Assembly: GCF_958979055.1 (NCBI RefSeq)
Contig: NC_084886.1
Coordinates: 49,118,654 to 49,182,653 of the forward strand
Length of the DNA stretch: 64,000 nucleotides
Direction of reading: 5' to 3'
From: Alnus glutinosa
Taxonomy: Eukaryota; Streptophyta; Magnoliopsida; Fagales; Betulaceae
Position 1 is the first letter of the stretch. Every line of letters starts with the position of its first letter. The position numbers were made by a program, and so were the translations under genes. Below the pieces are notes generated by a model, which saw only the letters and a program-made list of their open reading frames with translations, made no database searches and was not told the DNA's origin. Shown here in pieces: positions 41,837 through 53,946 of this stretch.

Positions 41837-44296
41837 ATGCTTCGGTGTCCTCGCAAGCTTGCTTGGTCAGTCACTTCCTCTTTCTCTTCGTTTTCCCCAA
41901 TTTTCCACTCTTAAGCAACAAAATCTGCTTTTTATATTTTTTACGCAAAAGAAACTTTCCAGGGAAACAAACAGAACTTATTATTTGAATAGACGATTAC
42001 TAGCTTGGTGATGAGAGCGGCAAAACTTAGTTGTACTTCATTCAATTTTACTTTTCAATGTTACCCATTGGGGATATATTTATGGGCACACTTGGAGGTA
42101 CATGGTTATTGGCTGAATATTTTTCATCATTTCTGAGGAGCAAAGAAATATATTTGGAGAGTGTTTATTGTACAATTGATCATTGGACATTGTTGGTGGC
42201 AAAGAGGAAAAAGGCGGGGAGGGCTTTCTTTTTTTTCTCTTACAAAAAGGGGCATACATACATGAGACACCTAGCAGGGTCTCCCAACACCAGAGAAGTT
42301 GGTAATCCAGAGCTGGTTAAGGTCAGGGGGAACTGTACTCAATTGCCCCGAAAATTATTGCCTGCCAATGCACAAAAGAATAGTGCTTTTTAGTTTTTAC
42401 TTACCTGGGGGCACTCGAACCTGGGGTTGAGCGAACCCACTATAGCAACTGGCTATTTAGCAGTTTCACATATATTGCTAGTGGGGATGCGTTTCTGGGG
42501 CTTCTCACAGTATGCTTAAAAATGATGCCACTCGATCTTGGCTTCTAGGTAGCTTGACAAAAATATGAACTTGGTACTATGAAACGAAATCAAAAGAACA
42601 TACTATATATGTTTCTGGAAAAAATCAGCTTTACTTATCAAAAATTGATGGTCTTGCTAACCCCAAACTCTGATACTTTGTTTTGCATTTATGTGTGTGT
42701 TTTTATTTCCGGCGTATACCCAGCTTCATTGATGGTCTTGCTAACCACACAGTTTTGGTCTTCGTGTGCATGTATGTGAGTGCATGCATTCTTGGCCTCT
42801 CGCTGACTTGCAATGCTACTGGTGCTTTTACCCTTCCTCCATCAATGGATTATTTTTTACTAGTTCAAAGGGTACCTCCTTCCCTTGTAAGAAGAAGGTA
42901 GAGGGAGGCGTTGTGATTTTAGGACCTATTGGGTGCGTGTGTGACTTATCAATAAAAAAGATTTTGATCCTCCACTTTATCCAATTCCTTGTTGCAGTTA
43001 GAACATCACTTGTTTATGACCTCCTTCTTTATAGGAGTTGCTGCAACTATAGAAGAATTGCTTTGATAACAAATTTAGATCACTTCAGTCAGGTTCTGGA
43101 TCTTGGACGTTTTGTGATGGTTTGACATGGTCCTGAGTTATGTTGACCGTCATGTTAAATGTGTATAGGATGCCTGGTTCATTTCTTTATGTTCATGGAG
43201 CTGCTATGATTTTACTATTTTGAACTTTTTCACGTGTTTAAATAGTTTTATAATTTTGACTGTCTCATGATATATCTTTTCATTGTATCTACTCCATTCT
43301 TTTTGCTCTCAGTAAAGATTGTTTTTATTGGGCAGTGAAGAACTTGCTTCTTGCTTCCTTCTTGTTGTCCGGCTGTCAAATCAGAAGTGCAAGAGTAGCC
43401 ATTACGCAAGTGTACTCTTCATGGATCCTAGCAATAGCAGGAACTACAGTAGCGGAGTTCTAGATCCCTCTGGAAGAAGTCCAAATCAATCTGGTTGCCC
43501 TCTAAAATTTGCATCGAATGAAACTTATTCTGTTCTTCAATCGAATGGTCTCCAGCACTGGTTCAAAAACTGGCAAGAACTCAGGAAGCATAAATTGACA
43601 GCAAGCACTTTTGCCGGGGCTATTGGTTTTTGGCCTCGCCGAAGAGCCCAGCTGTGGTTAGAGAAAATCGGCGCAATTGAGCCATTTTCTGGAAACCTGG
43701 CTACCTGTTGGAGTAATATCAAAGAAGAGGATGCACTTGAACGGTACAAGCTCATAACAGGAAATACTGTTTTGTTTCCGGAATTTCAGGTCTATGGTGA
43801 GAGAAACCCCGAAGATGATTGGCTAGCAGGTTCACCAGATGGGGTAGTTGACAGGCTAGTTTATGGGTTGCCTTCACGAGGAGTGCTGGAGATAAAGTGT
43901 CCATATTTCAATGGAGATGCGAGCAAGGCTCTCCCTTGGACACGAGTCCCCCTTTACTGTATTCCACAAGCTCAGGGTTTAATGGAAATAATGGACAGGG
44001 ATTGGATGGATTTATATGTTTGGACTCTTAAAGGGAGTAGTCTATTTCGGTTATACAGAGATAGAGAATACTGGCATGTGTTGAAAATAGCACTCTCTGA
44101 TTTCTGGTGGAAGCATGTCCATCCAACCAAGGAGTTGTGCCATAAATCTGTGATCACGAATCCCCTCACTGAATTACGATCACTCAGGCCAGCACCAAGG
44201 CATGAATTATGTAATTATATAGTTTATGAAAGCAAACACGCGGTTGATAACTCCAAGTTGTTGATGCGTGAAATTTATGGAAAACTGCAAAACTGA
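41837..44296 (+). CDS. YqaJ/lambda-exonuclease-like nuclease (329 aa, two exons)
   Basis: This belongs to the YqaJ family, PD-(D/E)XK nucleases related to phage lambda exonuclease; plant members are poorly characterised. The main exon is 43336-44296. Proposed exon 1 is 41837-41865 (MLRCPRKLA, donor TTG|GTCAGT), joined in phase 2 to the acceptor GGGCAG|TGAAG. If exon 1 is not used, translation could begin at 43421 (MDPSNSRNYSS). Nuclease landmarks: KLTASTFAGAIGFWPRR, WSNIKEEDALERYK, GSPDGVVD (Asp about residue 178), VLEIKCPY (Glu 195, Lys 197) and PQAQGLMEIMD. These give the D...E-X-K active site plus the conserved Gln. The Arg/Lys-containing short N-terminus may be an organelle presequence, but this is an inference. 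Confidence 0.85.
42701..42812. repeat. Dispersed repeat, copy A
   Basis: TTTTATTTCCGGCGTATACC through CTGACTTGCA matches 54488-54605 with a short insertion and few mismatches. Within the copy, TTGATGGTCTTGCTAACC also has a second occurrence just upstream (42645-42662). It lies in the intron of the YqaJ-type nuclease gene. Confidence 0.85.
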
Positions 44297-46488
44297 TGCA
44301 TCTGAATGTCCAATTTTTGGGTTTTTGAACCTTGTGGCTTAAGTAGATGGGATTTATTATCTAAGTAACAAGTGGTTGAAGTATCCTTTGCCTGAGTAGT
44401 TGAAGTTGAAGTAATTTGTCATTTGGAACTCTCGCCTGGACAAGAAAGAGGGGAAAAATTTCTGGTGGAGGTAGAAATTCTGATGTTAATCATGACAGAA
44501 CCCAGATCCCTTTATCAAAAGCAAATGCAGAAATAAAATCCTTAATATGATTACAAGAGAATGAATATATTTTCCTATATAGCCATGGTGCGATATATAG
44601 CAAATGGGAAGACAGTAGAGATCGGAAGGTTCAGAACTTTCAGTTACGTCACTGGCTACTCTTCGGGTGTTGAGTACATGTAAGCTTCACTTTTTTTTTT
44701 CTTTTTTTTTTTTGGCCTGTGGTTCATGTGAGGAAGGCATGTCTGATATTGAACAAGTAGTTTATAGGCAGCTGGATAGGACCCTTTACTGAATATATTT
44801 GCCAAGTCCTTCCTGTAAGCATTGGTTGCAGCTGCTTGCTCTCGCTTGTCAGCTATCAAACTACATCCAAAACTAAGGAAGAAGAATATAGTAGGTATTA
44901 TGGCTAGGACTAACCAACTTAAGAGGTTTGGTGTCAAACAAAGTGGGGCTTCCACCTGGGTGTTTTGTGTAAGGTTGAAGATTGACCCAACCCCAATCCT
45001 AAGGGCTGCCAGCAGCTGAACTTAGTCTTGAACTGGGATTTGAGGTCTGAAAGCAAGCTTGGGTTGGGTCAGTTTTATGGGATCTTTCAAGTCAGAGTGG
45101 GATGCCTGTCCACTTTACTGTATATGTTCCACATACTAATGTCAATTTCTCTGTCACAAGAATTGTTGATTCTTGTTGATACTCCATACCTTAGAAGGTA
45201 TTTACTTACCGGTAGATAGATGGAAAGAGAGTTGTTTCATAGGATTATGTGCTTAAACCATAGGATTATGTGGCTTCATCTTGTCTTTGCTTCCTGGGGC
45301 TGTGCCTACAGTGTTGTTGTGTTATTATCCGTGCAAATAGTTTTCTATAGATTTGTCTTAGGGATGTTCCCTGCATTGAGTACTTGGGAAAGTTTACATT
45401 GGTGTGTGTGTTTTGCCTGTGGTCTTTAAACCAAATGAAATCTCCTCCCTCATAAACTAGGGTGGATGGAGGAATGGTTATCCTATATGATTGTGAGAGT
45501 TATATTTACCTATGAGAACAAAATATATACATTTGTTCTTTGTGCTTGTGAGTGACTGTGGAGAGCATAGGTAAAACCAGTCAGTTTCAATTTTGCATAT
45601 GCCTTGATGCAGTTGGCAAACTTCAAGTTTCATATGAGATAGTACCTTCAATGTGTTAAGTTGTCAATGTATATGTATGTGTAATTATAAAGATATTCTT
45701 CTTCATTTACACTACTGTTGAATCATGAGAATGAGTTCTCTTCTATTTTGGTTAACTGACTCGAGTCTTCCATTGTTGCTAACATTGGTCATTAGTTGAG
45801 ATTTTATTTGCATACAAAAATATCGTCTTCCTATTGGGTACTCGAAATTTCATGAGCTTGAAAGTCTTCTTAATTTTCAGTTTCCAGGACAGCTAATACA
45901 GCACTGGAGGATGACTTCTACCAGACTCAGAGAAATGGAAGATTGCTAAAATTTACTTGAAGATGCTTGGGAGGTTTGTACTTATCAAAAAAGATGCTTG
46001 GGAGGTTTGTTTATGCCTCTGGTATTATATTCATCATTTTTCTTTATTTGTTTGTTAAGATAGTTTGCACCTGACATGTCCAATGTCATGCATTGTTGTG
46101 ATAGTATCATTGTTTGCCCCCCTATATATATAAGAGAAAATAAAATACAACTTCTGGATTAGCCAATTATTTTGTGCTAGCCACAGATCCATGAGATGAT
46201 TCCTCATTTCTAAAGCAATTGCTCAAGATTTAAGAAGAAAGAAAAATCAGATGATCCACATTAGCATTAGGAGAAAGATTATTTTCATTTGGCATCAACG
46301 ACTGATGCATGTTAAGAATAGAAATCCATTGTAATAGATGTTTATTTGAATTCCCTAAATCAAGGCATATTTGATTACCGTAGATTAATGTTTTTGTTAA
46401 CCCTAATTTAAGGGATATGTTTGTATTCGAAATTAGGGTTTTTATTTTTTTATTTATTTTTTTATTTTTTTATGCAGATTTGAAATTA
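44297..46488. other. Downstream of the nuclease gene; no firm gene
   Basis: 3'UTR of the YqaJ-type gene, then low-information DNA. One minus-strand frame at 44656-44955 is listed separately as a weak candidate. Otherwise nothing is supported. Confidence 0.4.
44656..44955 (-). CDS. Weak candidate small membrane protein (99 aa)
   Basis: Not recognised. The frame starts MEAPLCLTPNLLSW, has one strongly hydrophobic segment (LVLAIIPTIFFFLSFGCSLI, about residues 16-35) followed by a charged region with balanced composition (KREQAAATNAYRKDLANIF). The last third includes a lysine run produced by a poly-T tract on the plus strand, which argues against the C-terminus being real. No neighbour supports a role. 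It may be a chance frame. Confidence 0.2.
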   Translation of the reverse strand: MEAPLCLTPNLLSWLVLAIIPTIFFFLSFGCSLIADKREQAAATNAYRKDLANIFSKGSYPAAYKLLVQYQTCLPHMNHRPKKKKKKKSEAYMYSTPEE

Positions 46489-47355
46489 GAGTTAAATACC
46501 TTATTGGTACCTGTGGTTTGGAAATTTTATTTGTTGCTCCCTGTGCTTTCATTTGTATCACAGATGGTACCTGTGGTTTGGAAAAAGACGGAATTGATAC
46601 CTCTGTTAGTTTTTTCGTCCAAAAACTAACGGTTGAACACGTGTCAACTCTCGTGTCATATATAAAAAAAAAAAAAAAAAATTAAAAGACAGAAAATAGA
46701 AGACTTTTCAAATTAAGAAAAAAAATTTAAAAATTGAAAATAATAAAACTTAAAAAAGAAATAAAGTATTAAAAACTTTTTTAAAAAGATGAAAAAAAAG
46801 AAGAAGAGAGGTGGCTCAGCCACCCTCATGACCACTTTGGTGGTAGCCGAACCACCCCAATGGGGCCAAAGAAAAAAATAAAATAAAATAAATGTGGTTT
46901 GTCCTAGTTCTGCCACCCTTAAGGTTCAAAAACCTCAATTTTTTATTTCTTTTTTCTTTTATTCTCTAAGGCCCTTCGAGACGGCCGAACCACCTCCAAG
47001 GGCCATAGGTGTGGTTCGGCCACCCCCAAATCGGCCAGTTATACCCGTATTTGATTTGATTTGATTTTTAAAAAAAAGTTTTTGTACATTTTTTTTTTTT
47101 TTTTTTAAGTTTTATTATTTTCAAATTTTATTAATTTTAAAGTTTTTTACTTTTTTTTAATTTTTTTACATTATGACACACGTCTACTCTCAGGAATTGA
47201 TATATGTCCAACCATTAGTTTTTTGATGGAAAAATTAACAGAGATACCAATTCCGTCTTTTTCAAAACCACAGGTACCATCTGTGATACGAATGAAAGCA
47301 AATGGGGCAAAAAATAAAGTTTTCAAACCACATGTACCAATAAGGTGTTTAAACC
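46489..47355. mobile_element. Mutator-type non-autonomous element, 867 bp
   Basis: The ends GAGTTAAATACCTTATTGG and the complement of CCAATAAGGTGTTTAAACC are inverted repeats extending inward through GGTACCTGTGGTTTGG and the TCCAAAAACTAACG phrase. Flanks are TTGAAATTA (46480-46488) and TTCAAATTA (47356-47364), a 9-bp duplication with one mismatch. The interior carries GC-rich palindromic pieces (GGTGGCTCAGCCACC; GGCCGAACCACC...GGTTCGGCC). It shares end sequence with the element at 14411-14801. No transposase. Confidence 0.82.
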
Positions 47356-47379
47356 TTCAAATTATTCAATCACATGTAA

Positions 47380-48260
47380 AACTCTATAAATCGAGCCACA
47401 AATATAAAGGGAAGATGTAGCTTATAAGGCTTTAATATGTGGATGAAAGCCAAAGGGCAAACCACTTTAATATGTGTCTTTCTCTCTTTAAACTATTATT
47501 AGGTTTTAATATGGTACCAGAGCTATATATTAACGCCAGTGTTCGATTTCAATGGTTCTGTGAATTTTTCTTTTCTTCTATTTTATTATCTTATTTTTTG
47601 TAGTCAATACTTTTTGCAAATCTCCTCACCATAGACCTTGCATACTTGTATATGATGATGAATGAAAAAAGAAAAAAGATAAAAGAAGTTAGTTTTTTGT
47701 TGGGTGATGTAAGGCGTTAGAAGAAAGAGAGAAAAAAGAGGTTCGTGTCGCAACTTGCAAGAGAGTGAAAAGAAGAAGAAGAATAACCTGAGAAGAAAAA
47801 AAAAAAAAGGTTAAAAAAAACAAAAAAAGCTCAAGTGGTATGTGTGGCCTATGTAGCCAATTTCAAGCCCATAATTGCCCCGTTTTGGCCAAAAGAAGAC
47901 GATGTTCAAATTCTGGCCAAAATAGCCGATGTCAAAATTTTGGTCAAAGTAATCGATGCCAGCTAGAGTTGTTGACGTTCAAGTTCCGGTCATAGTAGCT
48001 AATGTCCACAACTCATAATTGTACTAGCTTAGGGCTTTCCTTTCTCATACCATACATCTTGATATTTAGTGCCTCGCACAGCCATCGTCTTCAATCGTCA
48101 GAAGTTGTTAATGTCGCCAAAGTTATAGATTTTGGAAAGAAAATTTATAAAGAATGCCGCTCAGGCCAATATACTCGCTGTGGCACTAGATTCGTGTGCA
48201 AAAATAAGTCTAAATCTCAAAAAGGGGCTCCGTTTAGTAACCATTCTCTCCTCTAATTTT
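47380..48260 (+). mobile_element. Degenerate copia LTR-leader fragment
   Basis: TATGGTACCAGAGCTATATA near 47510-47529 resembles the primer-binding site of copia elements (complementary to initiator tRNA-Met), following LTR-like sequence with an AG-rich leader. Downstream there are phrase repeats (TGGCCAAAATAGCCGATG, TGGTCAAAGTAATCGATG). No gag or pol frame remains. Confidence 0.4.
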
Positions 48261-48264
48261 CACT

Positions 48265-48450
48265 TTTAAAAAAAATAATAATAATAAACTTCAAAACATT
48301 CAAATTTTTTTTCACTTTTTATACTACATTAATAATTTTATTATTATTATTCAAATAAAAAAAACTATTATAAAACAAATTTTTTTCACTTCTCCTTACA
48401 AATTTTTCTATTTATATCAAATTAATCATTTATTATTATTATTATTAAAA
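48265..48450. repeat. AT-rich dispersed element
   Basis: Sequence around TACATTAATAATTTTATTATTATTATTCAAATAA recurs near 31995-32100 and 63180-63350, and in reverse within 3129-3434. It appears to be one MITE-like family. Confidence 0.5.
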
Positions 48451-49397
48451 AAGGACTTCAATACCCTAGTAAAGAAAGGTCATCCTAGCATGAAAAATAT
48501 AATTACATTTTTACCTGGTCTTACTTCCACTATTCTACATGCCGTCATCGGTGACGGCATAGGAAAGGCTCTGGTGATTTTTTGGAATTGTTTTAGTTTC
48601 CAATATCTTCGGGGTTGGGGATGGGGATGGGGATTACGATATGACGTAGAGTTGAAAAATAATTTTGTGTTTTATAATTATGTTGTTTATTAATATTTTT
48701 TTTTAAAATAAAAACATAAAGCAAAAGATTAAAAAATAAATTTTTTAACAAATATCCAGTATAACGACAAAAGCACACCGACAAAGAACTCTAGTACAGT
48801 CCATTTTTTGAAGGGAAATGTTTTCAGCTCAAAATATTTTTTTAAAAAATAATTTGATGTTTTATGGTTTTGGTTAAGACTTTGAAAATAGTTTTCAAAA
48901 TATTCATTGTTTGGATGGTAAGAAAAAATAAAAACACAGGAGAGGTCGGAGGGTATTTTTCCGCTGTAACTGAAAATTAACAGAAATCACCTCAAAATTA
49001 TTGAACATTATCAAATATTGCCAACAACAATTCAAAAAAAAAAAAAAAAAAAAACTCCCCCAACAAGTAATGATTGTTGGGGATTGCAATATAAAGGATT
49101 GCAAATCATGAGGGATAGGAGGTTACAACAGGGTAACAAGAAGTCTTCGTTGCCACACTGTACAAACGGCGATCGCTAAAGTGTCAATTGAAAGAGTTCA
49201 TCACACCAAGGTTGATAAGATCATAAGAAGGCGACTTGGCATATATATATATATATACAGAAAAACACATAAACAGAGGTATCGAATGATTAATGGATAT
49301 AGCTGTGGAGTTTGGTTCGCAGTTAACATTGACATCTTACCTATAGATTTACGCAGCCGATCGTAACAATAACAATAACAATTGAAGATCATCCGAT
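48451..49397. other. Intergenic downstream of the P450 gene
   Basis: No supportable gene. The 3'UTR of the minus-strand P450 is expected in the upper part (below 49398). A GGGGAT repeat (48613-48633), a poly-A run (49035-49052) and a short (TA)n (49243-49257) are present. Confidence 0.4.
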
Positions 49398-51004
49398 TTA
49401 AAACCTGGGAGATAGATGGGCCTTCAATGGATACTTCATCACCATGGTGAACTCCTGCTTCTCTGACAAATCAATCTCATCTCCATCCACAGCTTTCCAA
49501 TTAAAATTCCATACCAAATTGGCCACAAAATACTCCAAATGAAGCATCGCCAAACCAGACGCAGGACAAATCCTCCTCCCTGCCCCAAAAGGCATCATCT
49601 TGATTTCCCTGTTTCCCGTTATATCAAACACTTCCCCTCCACCATCACCACCACTCAAGAATCTCTCAGGCTTGAACGCCATCGGATCCTCCCACACCTT
49701 GGGGTCCCAACCCATATCCGCCACCATGAAATTCAAACTGGCATTCTTAGGCACCAAGTAGCCGTCCAAAACCACATCCTCTGTCACGGCATGTGGCAAC
49801 ACAAAATGCCCAGGTGGGTGCCGCCTTAAACCCTCCAAAACCACTGCCTTCAAATACGGTAACTTATGCAAATCCTCCTCCTTCACCTTCCTCTCTCCGT
49901 CCCCCACAACAACCCCTTCGATCTCTGCCAAAACCCTCTCTTGGACGTGTGGGTATTTCACCAAATTCGCCATGATCCACTGCAACGCCGTGGACGTAGT
50001 GTCCGTGCCGGCGTTAAGAAACTCCGAGCACAAGCTAATCATTTCCCCGTCGTCAAGCCTCCTCTTCTCCTCCGGCAACTCCAAATCCAACAACGTGTCC
50101 ACGTACGACACCACAAAGTCTTCGTCATCTTTGTCTTGTTGCAGCTGGGCGTCCTCTCTTGCCTTGCTTAATCTTTCTTGCTTCACTTTCTTCCTCGCTT
50201 CTATCAAAGGCATTAATACTGCCATCCGGTGTTCGATAATATTGTAGAACTCCTCCCAACGCTTACGGAATATTATCTTTCCAAGCATAGGCCAAAAGTT
50301 AAGTATGTTAAAACGTTCAGTGCTCAAAAGCATGCGACGCTGGACGTCTTCAATTTCTTTTATCTGGGTCTCGCGAAGCTTGTCCCCGAAGCACATGAGG
50401 ACCAGCAAGCAGAACATAGCGTATTGGAAATGGTCAATCACGATGACAGGGTTAACGTTGCCGGACTCCGTCGTGGAGTGAGATATAAGGCGGTTCATAA
50501 GGATGTCCAAGACCCACTTGCGCGCTCGAGTGTAGGACTTGAGTCGCGAAGGGTGGAGGATCTCGGAGGTGAGGTTGCGGCGGAAGATGCGCCACGTGGG
50601 GCCGTAGAAAGCGGAGGTGATGTTGTGCTGGTTGCTGTTAAAGATCTTGGAGGTGAGGAGGGGGGGGGGGGGCGGTCGGCGAATACGGCGCCGTTCTGGA
50701 CGAGGGCTTTGTGGGCTAGGCCTCGGTTGGCCACGATTATGACCGGGCGCGAGCCGACGCGGAGGGTGAATATGGGCCCGTACGTGGCGTGGAGGTTGCG
50801 GATCATGACCTCACGCTCGGAGGAGGATTTGAGGAGCCATAGGAAGCTGCCGAGGATGGGGACGGTGAAGGGTCCCGGAGGGAGCTGCTGGGTTTTGGAG
50901 GTTTTCTTGGGAATGATCAGAAGGTTGAGGAGGGCTGTGATGCAGACGGTGATTAGCAATAGCATGATGAACCAGGTCTCCATGTCGACCGACTGTTTGA
51001 ACAA
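49398..51004 (-). pseudogene. CYP89A: CYP89A-type cytochrome P450, intronless, one frameshift
   Basis: CYP89A enzymes are ER-anchored haem monooxygenases; Arabidopsis CYP89A9 acts on chlorophyll breakdown products, and most members are unassigned. The N-terminal anchor starts METWFIMLLLITV (start at 50983, or seven codons earlier at 51004), followed by LPPGPFTVPILGSFLWL. Further motifs: I-helix [13 protein letters not shown]-helix [15 protein letters not shown], and the haem loop [15 protein letters not shown] with the Cys ligand. The frame is broken at a 13-G run (plus strand 50660-50672): the upstream part reads to ...FADRPPPP and the rest (TSKIFNS... onward) continues in another frame. One extra base or two fewer in the run would restore it. 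Everything else is intact, so a homopolymer error or a very recent mutation are both possible. Confidence 0.9.
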
Positions 51005-51690
51005 GAGGATTCCCTAAACAGATTGGTTTACTTGTGACTTTATACTAAAACTGTCTACCCTATTATCCCTAAACAAAAATATAAACAAAACTTGGTCCTT
51101 CTCCGTCTTTTTATTTCTCAAAATTACTATTTTTTTTTTAATTTTTTTTTTTTTTTATAGATATTTCTCAAAATTACTATTGAATTGATTGGATAACGTA
51201 GAAAGGTACGAAAGATGAAAAAAGTGCGAAGAATAATCATTTCTCATCCGTAAAATATCTGGTTATTAAATGTAAAAGTTGTTATTATGGGTATATCTGA
51301 TAAATTATTTATGGTTTAGGCGTATGGGTTTTATAAGTAATCTTTCACAATTATATGCTTGAATTCTTTTAAATTCAGATAAATAATTTAAGAGGATTTT
51401 AATTCTAAGACCTCTAATAGAGGTATTATATTCGATTCAAAAATCTTGATTCGAACGATCACGTCCTCTCCTGGCTATTATGGATTATAATTTTTTTAAA
51501 ATTATTTATTTTTTGAATTTGAGAGAATTTGGGTAAGTGATTGTCAGAGACCATTTATAAAATTCACGTGATCAAATAAAATTTGAGTTGTCCAACCATT
51601 TTTTCAATCAGATAAATCACATAAATAATTTTTCACAATTATAAAAATTCGAACAAATAACTTGAGACGATTTCATCAGCTAATTTCTAT
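51005..51690. other. P450 promoter side, AT-rich, no gene
   Basis: 5' flank of the CYP89A gene with no additional feature beyond A/T runs. Confidence 0.4.
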
Positions 51691-51881
51691 GCAAACTCAG
51701 CCATTATCAACCTTTAAACACTTCATTCCAAAATTAACACTTTTTCCAACCTTATTTGCTTTCAATCACGTGGCCCCTACACCTATTGACCTATGCCATA
51801 AATATATATAGGGGAGTAATTGTAAACCCCACTCAATTGTGTCTTGGTGTAGTGCATTTGTTGTGCACTGTGAGTAATTCT

Positions 51882-51921
<40 letters not shown>

Positions 51922-52058
51922 CTCAGTGAAAACTCCAAAGATTTTTTTTTTTTTTTAATGCATAATGACATTTTGCAGACTTTATTATCATTTTTATAAC
52001 TAAGCCATTATCAACTTTTAAAAACTTCATTCCAAAATTATCGCTTTTTCTAACCTTA

Positions 52059-52639
52059 GAGCATTCATAGTAAACTAGTCAAAGTTTAAGCAAAGTTTAG
52101 TTAAAAAATTCACTTTTGTTATTTTAGCTACCTACTTTTCAAAAACTCTAAATATCAAACTCTAAATATTCTTTATTTTAAATAAATACTATTTTTTATT
52201 AGTTTTAAAATAACCACTTTTCAGACCCAAGTCCAGATTCGCCGGACCTAACTTGTTCTCCAGACCCAACCCTCGACAACCGGCTTCTTCGACGACCAGC
52301 TTCTTCTCGACCTTCGCTAACCTGCGAAAATGAAAGATCGGCTAACTATGGACCTCCTCTGCTTCTAAATCCACCGGAACCGACTTCTTCTCAACCTTCG
52401 CCGACCCGCGAAAATGAAAGATCGACGACTGGCTGACTATGGACCTCCTCGACCTTCGCCAACTCGCGAAAATGAAAAATAAGAAGAGACGAACGATTTT
52501 CACTCAACTGAACAGACGAGGGTTTCTAACAATTGTCAAAAATACAGTAGCAGTAGTGAGCTTGATGGAGACAATATTTTGAGCAAACTCTGCTAATTTT
52601 GGTGGTTTCGTGGCTTTGACGAGTTCCCTACGACTGCTC
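52059..52639. mobile_element. PIF/Harbinger-type MITE, 581 bp
   Basis: The ends GAGCATTCATAGTAAACT and the complement GAGCAGTCGTAGGGAACT are inverted repeats of about 26 bp. The flanking 3-bp duplication is TTA (52056-52058 and 52640-52642). The uninterrupted sister unit at about 51740-51760 shows the empty site (CCAACCTTATTTGCTTTC), which directly supports the boundaries. Confidence 0.88.
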
Positions 52640-52739
52640 TTATTTGCTTTCAATCACGTGGCCCCTACACCTATACCATCTAATATATATATTGCTCAAA
52701 ATATTGTCTCCAAAACATTAAACATGGTATTTTAAATGT

Positions 52740-53862
52740 TGTTAAAAAACCTTTTGTTTTAGCCGAAGACAACACAAGTGTCAAACCTTCTCATCCTCCT
52801 CTTGAAACTCTTCGAGCAAAAGGAAAAAATAACACTGTTGTTACTGCTTCTCCTTTTAAGACTACTAAGAATGACACTACTCATTCTGAGACTCGAAAAA
52901 TTATTGAACAAAACAATTTTGATAATCAATCTCTTCACATCATTGGTCAACAACTTCATCGGATAGAAGAAAAGGTTGATTATATTAAAATTGTTGAAAA
53001 AACTATTCCTCTTGCTATTAAGAAAGATATTGAAAAGCCTTCAATTTCTTTGCCCGAAGAAAGAAAATGAACTAATTTAAAAACTAATAGCCAAAAGAAT
53101 TTGGAAAAAAGTGAAGAAATGCTTCTAAAGACTAATCTTTGAAAGGTTTCCTTTATCCTTGAAGCTAGTTCTTCCACTATTAACAATGCTTGCGTCATAA
53201 ATAGTGACAAAGGCAAAAATGTTTTTGTTTATGAGTCTAATGATTATGATGGATCTAACTCATCTATTGATATTGATGTTAAAATTCTTGAAGAAAATTT
53301 TGGACAAACCAATGTTTCTCCAAAACTCCAAAGGATTTTTAAAACCAAACCTGTTAATCTTATCAAGAATTGGTATAATAAGCCCACTCCTCCTGATTTA
53401 CAGTTTGAAGAAAGGGTTTTTCAAAACCAGTTTTCTGCAACTACTGATAAATTGTATTAGTGGAATATTGATGGTTTGTCTGAACATGAAATCTTTAATA
53501 AGATGAATCATATGTCTATGGTTGTCAATGCTTATATGACTAGCCATAGTCTTACTGATCTTGATATTGTTGATCTGTTAACCACTGGTTTTTCTGGTAC
53601 TCTTAGCAATTGGTGGGATGACAAGCATCTCACTCAAGAATCTAAGACCCAGATAAAAACTACTGTTAAAATTGATGATGACGGGACTCCCGTCCTTAAT
53701 GATGGCAAGCAATTGCCTGATGGTGTCAATACTTTGATATACACCATCATCAAACATTTTGTTGGGACTCCGTCCAATATTACTGCTCGTATTTCTGATT
53801 ATTTGAATAATCTTAGATGCCCTTCTATGTCTGACTATAGATGGTATAATATATATATATAT
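52740..53862 (+). pseudogene. Degenerate caulimovirid-like capsid-region fragment
   Basis: A broken plus-strand frame ends in an open stretch (53476-53850) resembling the capsid part of plant pararetrovirus-like polyproteins: a Trp-Trp-Asp motif after a Gly-Phe-Ser/Thr-Gly turn, then a Thr-Ile-x-Lys-His-Phe segment, then a Leu-Arg-Cys ... Arg-Trp-Tyr block. Upstream the frame has in-frame stops near 53067, 53140 and 53457, so it cannot be expressed whole. No reverse transcriptase, protease or movement region is present. It could also be a related reverse-transcribing element; the family call is an inference. Confidence 0.5.
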
Positions 53863-53900
53863 TTGTCTCAGTGAAAACTCCAAAGATTCTCTTTTTTTTT

Positions 53901-53946
<46 letters not shown>

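Noticed and set aside
45028..45429. Two adjoining plus-strand frames downstream of the nuclease gene
   Set aside because: Composition is unremarkable and no domain is visible; probably chance frames in intergenic DNA.
50229..51017. 262-codon plus-strand frame
   Set aside because: Antisense to the CYP89A coding region, whose P450 motifs are unmistakable on the minus strand.
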